From an uncultured Alphaproteobacteria bacterium (lineage in GTDB: Bacteria; Pseudomonadota; Alphaproteobacteria; RF32; CAG-239): DNA of 39,010 nt. Shown here piece after piece: positions 33,452 to 39,010 of the stretch. The notes beneath the pieces were generated by a model that was given only the letters and a program-made list of their open reading frames with translations, made no database searches and was not told where the DNA came from. Location: NCBI GenBank assembly GCA_944391415.1, contig CALXTM010000014.1, forward strand, positions 1-39,010. Direction: 5' to 3'. Position numbers and translations under genes: made by a program. The first letter of the stretch is position 1. Each line of letters opens with the position of its first letter.

Positions 33452-35353
33452 ATGAAGAGAATATTGTTTTTAGTAAGTTTTTTCAGCATTTTTTTGGCGG
33501 CTTGTTCGCAAGAAAATGACAATTCGATTGTGGAGCTTGGTTTACCAGCACCTGCCGCATACACCGATTGGGATCGGGCGATTCGGGTTGATACCGACTT
33601 GCAAACCATGTATGCCAACACTCCCCGCAAGATAGAAAAGCCGATAGATATGTATATGGCTTTTGCTTTAGCACTCAAATATAACTATACCCGTCGGTTG
33701 ATAAGCTACCAGCAAAGCATGATCGAGGTCGGTAAAAACCCGGTCAATCGTTTGCCGGAGATTTTTTCATCGGCCGGCTATGTCAACACCTCCAATCCGG
33801 GAGCTATGGATTCCGAGCTAAAACTTGCTTGGAATATTCTTGATGTCAGCACCGTTTATTATCAAAGCAAGGACGATTGGTATCAAACCAGTGTTGCTTA
33901 TGAGCAAAGCCGCAAGGTTATACATAACCTGATGCAAGAGACGCGTGTCCTATACTGGAAGGCCCTTTCGGCACAGAGAATGCTTCCGGTTATTGACGAT
34001 ATGATAGAATATATGACCCTTGATGTTGATGAGCTCAATTCCAAGAGCAACGATTTAGCCAAAGAGGGCAAATCGCTTAGTGTCGATGACCTAAGCAAAA
34101 AGCGCCAGTATATGGAAGAGGTAAAAAAACTTTCGGCCATTAAGCGTGATTTGGAAACAGCCGAGGTAAGGCTTGCCTCGCTTATGGGTTTCCATCCTTC
34201 GACGGAGTTTACTTTGGTTGGCAAGGAATATGGCAATTTTGAGCTTCCCGAGATCAAAAGTTCTCTAAGCGAAATGGAGTGGGTTGCACTAACCAACCGT
34301 CCGGAGCTTAGGGTTAGGGATTTGGTTACCAATGTAGACGAGGTTATAGCATCCTTCAAAGTGTTCTCCAATCCCGGAGCCGACAAATATAAGACAGATG
34401 CCAATTACTATAACCGCGAGTGGTCCAAAAAAGCCAAAGAGATTGGCTTGGAAGTATTTGAAAACGTCCAAGATCCCAAATATTTTGAAGCCGAAAGTCT
34501 GCGCCGTCAACGGATGACCACGCTTGTCTTAACGCAGGTCTATGTTGCTTGGGCGCGTTATATGTCGGCAATAGAGGATTATCGTATTTCCGAAGAACTG
34601 GCTGCTGCCTCCGAAGACATTGCCGAAGACACCACCATTTCCGAGGGTTCACGGGCAACCAACTCGCAGCTTGAAGCAGCTCGTGCCATTGAAGACGAGG
34701 CCAAATCACTTTTGGCCTATGTCGATTTGCAAGATGCCTTGGGCAATTTATATGCAACTTTGGGGTTGGATGCGATTCCTTATTATATGCTAAATGAAAA
34801 ACCATCCAAGATAGCTATTTATTTGCGCGGAGTTTTGGAAAAATGGCGCAAAGGAGAATTTTTGCCGGATAATCGCCCATATTTGTTGGCAGTTCCGGCC
34901 AAACGTCCACCGGTTAATCTGTCATCATCAAAATTGATGCCTGATTTGGTGCTTGAAAGCGGTCAAAAGTTTGAGGTTGCCATCCCTGATACCATTATGA
35001 GCAAGATGGATTTTCAGGGCAAGGTTACCATCACTGCCGGCTTGGTTGACGATTCGCCGCTGCCAGATTGGGTCATGTTTGACGAACAAAAGCGCGCCTT
35101 TGTCGGTATGGCAATGCCTGGCAATGTTGGCTCATACACACTCAAGGCCTACCTTACCGACGAAGCAGGGCAGATAGCCTACGTCACGTTCAAAATAACA
35201 ATTACCGATGTCTATGTTCCGTCTGTAACGCTGAAAGGCTTAACCGACGGACGCAAGGCCACCGTGCTAAAACGTTGTGTCGGCCGTCAGTGCAGTGACG
35301 AGTATATTGCCGAAGAGGTAATTGGCGAGGATGTAGTCAAACAAGCCAATTAA
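33452..35353 (+). CDS. TolC-like outer-membrane lipoprotein with C-terminal Ig-like domain
   Basis: 633 residues from ATG 33452 (AGGG seven bases upstream; ATG 33446 is too close to it). A lipoprotein signal ends in LAAC, with C18 the lipidated cysteine. Residues about 60-460 are long helices with two half-repeats typical of outer-membrane efflux proteins (LMQETRVLYWKALSAQR; LVLTQVYVAWARYMSAIEDY; TLGLDAIPYY). About 490-600 looks like a cadherin/He-PIG beta-sandwich: SPLPDWVMFDEQKRAFVGM then GSYTLKAYLTDEAGQ. That appendage is unusual for TolC homologues. No inner-membrane pump or adaptor is adjacent. Probably forms or supports an export channel. Confidence 0.75.
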   Translation: MKRILFLVSFFSIFLAACSQENDNSIVELGLPAPAAYTDWDRAIRVDTDLQTMYANTPRKIEKPIDMYMAFALALKYNYTRRLISYQQSMIEVGKNPVNRLPEIFSSAGYVNTSNPGAMDSELKLAWNILDVSTVYYQSKDDWYQTSVAYEQSRKVIHNLMQETRVLYWKALSAQRMLPVIDDMIEYMTLDVDELNSKSNDLAKEGKSLSVDDLSKKRQYMEEVKKLSAIKRDLETAEVRLASLMGFHPSTEFTLVGKEYGNFELPEIKSSLSEMEWVALTNRPELRVRDLVTNVDEVIASFKVFSNPGADKYKTDANYYNREWSKKAKEIGLEVFENVQDPKYFEAESLRRQRMTTLVLTQVYVAWARYMSAIEDYRISEELAAASEDIAEDTTISEGSRATNSQLEAARAIEDEAKSLLAYVDLQDALGNLYATLGLDAIPYYMLNEKPSKIAIYLRGVLEKWRKGEFLPDNRPYLLAVPAKRPPVNLSSSKLMPDLVLESGQKFEVAIPDTIMSKMDFQGKVTITAGLVDDSPLPDWVMFDEQKRAFVGMAMPGNVGSYTLKAYLTDEAGQIAYVTFKITITDVYVPSVTLKGLTDGRKATVLKRCVGRQCSDEYIAEEVIGEDVVKQAN

Positions 35354-35372
35354 ATTTCCTCAATATCAAAGA

Positions 35373-35399
35373 AAGCCCTGCATTTTGCGGGGCTTTTTT
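35373..35399 (+). terminator. Intrinsic terminator after the TolC-like gene
   Basis: AGCCCTGC with GCGGGGCT around loop ATTTT, followed by six T, about 20 bases after the stop codon. Confidence 0.85.
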
Positions 35400-35408
35400 A
35401 TTTATTCT

Positions 35409-35443
35409 CCGAGTCGAATCCGAGTCGCAGATTCCGACTCGGA
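35409..35443. other. CCGAGTCG direct and inverted repeat
   Basis: CCGAGTCG occurs twice (35409-35416 and 35420-35427) and then inverted (TCCGAGTCG 35419-35427 with CGACTCGGA 35435-35443, loop of 7). No T-run follows, so not a terminator. The rest of 35400-35690 is AT-rich with no gene I can support. Confidence 0.5.
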
Positions 35444-35693
35444 AATAGGCAAAAAAGAGTTAATTTCTTGCTTAAATTACCTAAAATTTTGGACATATTG
35501 CCAAATAAAAATTTTATTAAGAAATTTATCTACAAGTAAAAAAATTTTTTATGACAGTTTTTTAAATAGATAGGAAAGAATCTCACTTTTGTTAACCAAT
35601 TTTATGTTGAGACTAAGGGGGTAAAAGTTAGAATAAAAAACAGTTAATCACGAGACCAGATATTATTAAAAAAATAAAAATAAAAAATTGTGC

Positions 35694-35741
35694 ATACTAT
35701 ATGTTGTGGTATTTACTTTTTGTTAAGACTATATATTGTAT
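35694..35741 (+). promoter_or_regulatory. Two NrdR-like boxes upstream of nrdD
   Basis: ATACTATATGTTGTGG (35694-35709) and AGACTATATATTGTAT (35726-35741) both resemble the NrdR consensus (ACACTATATATAGTGT-like). They are 32 bp apart start to start, three helical turns, as known for paired NrdR boxes. NrdR is the ATP/dATP-sensing repressor of ribonucleotide reductase operons. Location about 65-110 bp before nrdD fits repression of its promoter. Confidence 0.65.
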
Positions 35742-35804
35742 GTTCAATGTCAAATGAGACATTAGAGTCTAACCGCATAAACTAAGAAGGAACGAAATTA
35801 AGAA

Positions 35805-37862
35805 ATGTCAAAATCAGAGTATAAGATGTCTTCAGTCGCCGAGGAGAATATCGGCATTGAGAAAGTTACCAAAAGGGATGGAACATTAGCCCCGTTTGAT
35901 AGCTCCAAGATTTACAATGCCATTAACAAGGCAGGAAGCACGACCAAAGAATTCGGTGAGGAAGAGAGCTGGTTATTGACCGCTCAGGTTCTAAAAGTTT
36001 TGAAACATAAATTTTCTGAGAGCTTGCCCTCGATTGAGCAGATTCAAGATATTGTTGAGCAAGTTTTAATTTCGGCCAACTATTTTGCAACAGCCAAGGC
36101 CTATATTTTGTACCGCGATCAGCGCAACCGCGCACGCCAAGATCACAAGGTTATGGTCGATGTAGAAAGCTCAATCAACGAATATTTGGAGAAATTGGAT
36201 TGGCGTATTAACGAGAATGCCAACCAAGGATATTCCAACGGCGGTTTGATTTTGAATGTCTCCGGCAAGGTAACGGCCAACTATTGGCTCAGCCATGTAT
36301 ATCCGGCCAATATCGGCGAGGCGCATCGCAATGGCGACATACACATTCACGACCTCAGCATGTTGGCAGCATATTGTGCCGGATGGTCATTGAAAAACCT
36401 TTTGCACGAGGGCTTCAACGGTGTTCCCGGCAAGGCCGAGGCTGGTCCGGCCAAGCACTTGTCGGCGGCTGTTGGTCAGATGGTCAATTTCATGGGCACT
36501 TTGCAAAACGAATGGGCCGGAGCTCAAGCATTTTCATCGGTTGACACTTATTTGGCTCCCTATATCCGCAAAGACAAATTGACCTACAAACAAGTTTATC
36601 AAAGCATGCAAGAGCTGGTATATAACTTGAATGTTCCGTCACGTTGGGGTTCCCAAACACCTTTCACTAACTTCACTTTTGACTGGGTATGCCCTGAGGA
36701 TTTGCGTGACACTCATCCGATTATTGCCGGTGAGGAGCAAGAATATACCTATGGTGATCTGCAAGAAGAGATGCACATGATCAACAAGGCCTATATGGAA
36801 GTCATGATGAAAGGTGACATTAAAGGGCGTCCGTTTACGTTTCCGATTCCGACCTATAACATCACGCCTGACTTCCCGTGGGAAGATGAAAACACCGAGC
36901 TTTTGTTTGAAATGACCGCCAAATATGGTTTGCCCTATTTCCAAAACTTTATCAACTCGGTATTAAAACCCGGACAGATTCGTTCGATGTGCTGCCGCCT
37001 GCAACTTGATTTGCGTGAGCTTTTGGCCAGAGGCAACGGTTTGTTTGGCTCTGCCGAGCAAACAGGTTCGATTGGCGTTGTTACTTTCAACTGTGCGCGC
37101 CTTGGCTATGTTTACAAAGGCAATGAGGCCGGGCTTTATGCTCGTTTGGATGAGTTGTTGGAGTTGGCCAAAACCTCATTAGAGATTAAGCGTAAGTTGA
37201 TTCAGCGCCTTATTGACGGTGGCCTGTTCCCTTATACCAAGCGTTATTTGGGCACCTTGCGCAACCATTTCTCGACCATCGGTGTCAATGGTATCAACGA
37301 GATGATCAGAAACTACACCAATGACGAGCACAACATTGCCGACAAATGGGGACAAGATTTTGCCATCAAATTCTTGGACTACATCCGTGACAAACTGGTT
37401 AAGATCCAAGAAGAAACCGGTCATATGTACAATTTGGAGGCCACTCCTGCCGAGGGAGCCACCACTCGTTTTGCCCGCGAGGATAAAAAACGTTATGTTG
37501 ATATTATCCAAGCAGGCACCAAGGAAAATCCGTTCTATACCAACTCGTCGCAATTGCCGGTTGGCTATACGGACGATCCTTTTGAGGCTCTGGATTTGCA
37601 ATCGACATTGCAAACAAAATATACAGGCGGCACGGTTTTGCACCTATATATGGGCCAGAGAATTTCCTCAGCCAAAGTTTGCCGTGACATTGTCAAACGT
37701 GTCTTGACGAACTATCGTTTACCGTACATTACCATAACTCCTACTTTTTCCATTTGCCCCAAGCATGGATATATTTCAGGAGAACATAAGTACTGCCCGA
37801 TATGTGATGAAGAATTGAAGGCAGCCAAGAGAGCCGCAGCGTCAAGAAAAGATGTTGCATAA
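35805..37862 (+). CDS. nrdD: Anaerobic ribonucleoside-triphosphate reductase, catalytic part lacking the glycyl-radical domain
   Basis: 685 residues. An ATP-cone (about 18-110, VTKRDGTLAPFDSSKIYNAI) is followed by the reductase barrel with SMCCRLQLD (C396/C397), FNCARLGY (C430) and NSSQLPVGYTDDPF, and a C-terminal zinc-binding stretch with C651, H654, C664 and C667 (CPKHGYISGEHKYCPIC). Normal NrdD continues straight into the RVxGYLRP radical loop. Here the protein diverges after CDEE into a basic AAK/RAAAS tail and stops at 37860-37862. The radical glycine is encoded by the next gene. Enzyme role: reduction of NTPs to dNTPs without oxygen. AAGGAA lies 12 bases before the ATG. Paired NrdR-like boxes precede it. 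Confidence 0.93.
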   Translation: MSKSEYKMSSVAEENIGIEKVTKRDGTLAPFDSSKIYNAINKAGSTTKEFGEEESWLLTAQVLKVLKHKFSESLPSIEQIQDIVEQVLISANYFATAKAYILYRDQRNRARQDHKVMVDVESSINEYLEKLDWRINENANQGYSNGGLILNVSGKVTANYWLSHVYPANIGEAHRNGDIHIHDLSMLAAYCAGWSLKNLLHEGFNGVPGKAEAGPAKHLSAAVGQMVNFMGTLQNEWAGAQAFSSVDTYLAPYIRKDKLTYKQVYQSMQELVYNLNVPSRWGSQTPFTNFTFDWVCPEDLRDTHPIIAGEEQEYTYGDLQEEMHMINKAYMEVMMKGDIKGRPFTFPIPTYNITPDFPWEDENTELLFEMTAKYGLPYFQNFINSVLKPGQIRSMCCRLQLDLRELLARGNGLFGSAEQTGSIGVVTFNCARLGYVYKGNEAGLYARLDELLELAKTSLEIKRKLIQRLIDGGLFPYTKRYLGTLRNHFSTIGVNGINEMIRNYTNDEHNIADKWGQDFAIKFLDYIRDKLVKIQEETGHMYNLEATPAEGATTRFAREDKKRYVDIIQAGTKENPFYTNSSQLPVGYTDDPFEALDLQSTLQTKYTGGTVLHLYMGQRISSAKVCRDIVKRVLTNYRLPYITITPTFSICPKHGYISGEHKYCPICDEELKAAKRAAASRKDVA

Positions 37863-37898
37863 GTACTAAATTTTAACAAAAGAAATATGGAGAAAAAA

Positions 37899-38117
37899 AT
37901 GACCACTGTTAATTTTGAAGATGTTAAACTTTCAGATGAAGAAAGACAGCCTTGTGAAGTATGGACACGTGTTATGGGCTATTTGCGTCCTTACTCTGAA
38001 TTTAACGTAGGCAAGAAATCTGAGTTCCGCTCTCGTGTATGTTTTTCTGAATTAAAAGCAATCGAAGGCTGCGCTTGTCATTGTGACTGCGATGCTTTGG
38101 ATGTAGCAGCAGAATAA
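37899..38117 (+). CDS. Free-standing glycyl-radical subunit of NrdD with Cys-rich tail
   Basis: 72 residues from ATG 37899, six bases after GGAG; ATG 37887 would add four residues but has a poor site. CEVWTRVMGYLRPYSEFNVG (19-38) followed by KKSEFRSR is the radical loop that normally ends NrdD, with predicted radical glycine G27. The remainder (GCACHCDCDAL) is a Cys/His cluster I do not know from NrdD and may bind metal. The gene is in the same frame as nrdD, 36 bases after its stop. It must pair with NrdD for catalysis and be activated by NrdG encoded 12 bases downstream. The layout recalls GrcA/YfiD, the spare radical domain of pyruvate formate-lyase, but here the parent enzyme has no domain of its own. 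Confidence 0.85.
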   Translation: MTTVNFEDVKLSDEERQPCEVWTRVMGYLRPYSEFNVGKKSEFRSRVCFSELKAIEGCACHCDCDALDVAAE

Positions 38118-38129
38118 ACGAGATACTAC

Positions 38130-38828
38130 ATGTCAAAAATTGTTGTCGGCGGCGTTGAGAAATTCAGCGCCGTTGATTTTCCTAGGCGGTTATCGGCTGT
38201 TGTTTTTATGCAGGGTTGTCCGTGGAGATGTCCTTTTTGTCACAATGCCTCGATCAGAGACATTGTCAAAGAGACGGACTTTTCTTGGGATAAGTTTTTT
38301 GAATTTTTACAAACCAGGGTTGGCAAGCTAGATGCTGTTACCTTTTCGGGGGGCGAACCTTTGGTTCAAGATTGTTTGGCCGAAACCATACAAGAGGTCA
38401 GGTCGCTGGGCTTTGCCATCGGGCTTCATACTGGTGGTTATCGGCCCGAACATTTAGCAAAGGTGTTGCCTTTGGTTGACTGGGTCGGGCTTGACATCAA
38501 AGCACCGTTTGTAGCTGAGCGCTATCAGGCCATTGTCGGGGTAAATCATCTGGCAAGAGTGTTAAATAGTTTAGATTTGTTGTTGGCAAGCAAGGTTGAT
38601 TTTGAATGCCGCACCACTTGTGACCCTCGTTTTCTGAGTGTTGATGATTTATGGCAAATTGCCAAAGCTCTGAAAGAAAAGGGTGTAAAGAAATATTTTT
38701 TGCAAAAATATCGTCCGATCGACAGCGACAAGACAACCACTGATGACGATTGCGAACGTCTTTTAACCGATAAAGATTTGCTTGATTATCTCAAACAAAA
38801 TTTTGTAGGTTTTGAGGTCAGACGCTAG
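38130..38828 (+). CDS. nrdG: Anaerobic ribonucleotide reductase activase, radical SAM (NrdG2 type)
   Basis: 232 residues. The radical-SAM cluster motif CPWRCPFC (CX3CX2C, about residues 30-37) follows FSAVDFPRRLSAVVFMQG, and FSGGEP and GLHTGGYRP are the usual SAM-contact strands. WVGLDIKAPF and FECRTTCDPRFL match the longer NrdG2-type activases rather than the short E. coli NrdG. It uses a [4Fe-4S] cluster and S-adenosylmethionine to make the glycyl radical on NrdD, here presumably on the separate 72-residue subunit. Twelve bases separate it from that gene. Confidence 0.92.
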   Translation: MSKIVVGGVEKFSAVDFPRRLSAVVFMQGCPWRCPFCHNASIRDIVKETDFSWDKFFEFLQTRVGKLDAVTFSGGEPLVQDCLAETIQEVRSLGFAIGLHTGGYRPEHLAKVLPLVDWVGLDIKAPFVAERYQAIVGVNHLARVLNSLDLLLASKVDFECRTTCDPRFLSVDDLWQIAKALKEKGVKKYFLQKYRPIDSDKTTTDDDCERLLTDKDLLDYLKQNFVGFEVRR

Positions 38829-38890
38829 ATAAAGATAAAAAATAATCACTAGGATTAACTTTTTGTTCACATTTAATATGGTATTCTAAA

Positions 38891-38926
38891 CTCGTGCGGA
38901 GTAATTGACCGCACGAGTTCTTTTTT
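38891..38926 (+). terminator. Intrinsic terminator of the nrd operon
   Basis: A perfect 9-bp stem CTCGTGCGG (38891-38899) with CCGCACGAG (38909-38917), loop of 9, followed by TTCTTTTTT. It lies about 60 bases after the nrdG stop. Confidence 0.85.
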
Positions 38927-38950
38927 AGGTACTTAAAGGGATACAACAGG

Positions 38951-39010
38951 ATGTTGTTTCAAGGATTGAGACATAGCCCTCGGCACAAGGGGGATTTGGG
39001 CTTTCTGCCA
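38951..39010 (+). CDS. Possible 5' end of a gene cut by the window edge
   Basis: An open frame MLFQGLRHSPRHKG... runs from ATG 38951 to the end without a stop, with AAAGGG ten bases upstream. Only 20 codons are visible and nothing is recognisable, so this is weak. Confidence 0.25.
   Translation, partial: MLFQGLRHSPRHKGDLGFLP

Noticed and set aside
31666..35353. Complete type IV secretion or efflux system
   Set aside because: Only VirB8-like and TolC-like parts are present; no ATPase, VirB9/10, pump or adaptor genes are nearby.
35385..35573. Forward frame of 62 residues after the TolC-like gene
   Set aside because: It begins inside the terminator hairpin, crosses an inverted repeat and has no ribosome site.
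35805..38117. Simple frameshifted nrdD pseudogene
   Set aside because: The two parts are in the same frame, each has its own start signal, all active-site residues are intact, and the separate part has gained an extra Cys-rich tail; this looks like a maintained split rather than decay.

Overview
The window looks like chromosomal DNA from an AT-rich, Gram-negative, anaerobically living bacterium, most likely an uncultured alphaproteobacterium. The basis is a complete opgG/opgH pair for periplasmic glucans, two VirB8-type proteins, a TolC-like lipoprotein, an initiator tRNA of alphaproteobacterial type, and an oxygen-sensitive class III ribonucleotide reductase (nrdD/nrdG). The taxonomic call is inference from gene content; no 16S rRNA or other marker is present.

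Region 1 (1-545) holds two tandem copies and a fragment of a GC-rich, hairpin-rich repeat of about 200 bp, followed by a candidate promoter. Region 2 (546-16583) is one long same-strand run of 17 genes for a surface polysaccharide or glycoconjugate: a WecE/RffA sugar aminotransferase, glycosyltransferases (GT-B type, GT-D type, WavE type), a GNAT acyltransferase, a DUF1796 protein, a small-molecule kinase, a nucleotidyltransferase-HAD fusion and a sugar epimerase. Embedded in it (3802-10905) is an unusual cassette: SDR reductase, two-subunit transketolase, acyl carrier protein, metallo-beta-lactamase-fold hydrolase, AMP-forming ligase, LuxE-like acyl-protein synthetase and LuxC-like acyl reductase. 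I infer that it makes an aldehyde and extends it by a two-carbon ketol unit on or near a carrier protein, to give a special substituent for the glycan.

Region 3 (16596-25142) has an XRE regulator, opgG - small gene - opgH, a GC-rich foreign-looking gene with a probable frameshift, an unknown gene, an IS200-type element preceded by its own deleted (MITE-like) derivative, two secreted CxC-domain proteins, a candidate structured RNA, what may be the 5' remnant of an integrase, and tRNA-fMet. The last items suggest an eroded island at the tRNA.

Region 4 (25226-33273) holds a 22-residue membrane peptide, a cold-shock protein, an inositol-monophosphatase-like enzyme, an M3 oligoendopeptidase, a small membrane protein, a GlmU-like uridylyltransferase lacking the acetyltransferase half, a DUF2207 membrane protein and two tandem VirB8-like proteins. 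A TolC-like lipoprotein with a C-terminal Ig-like domain diverges from them.

Region 5 (35354-38927) is the nrd operon, preceded by two NrdR-like boxes 32 bp apart. Its striking feature is that nrdD lacks the glycyl-radical domain, which is encoded just downstream as a separate protein of about 72 residues with its own ribosome binding site and a Cys-rich tail. This free-standing radical subunit and the transketolase/Lux/ACP cassette are the two best candidates for undescribed systems.
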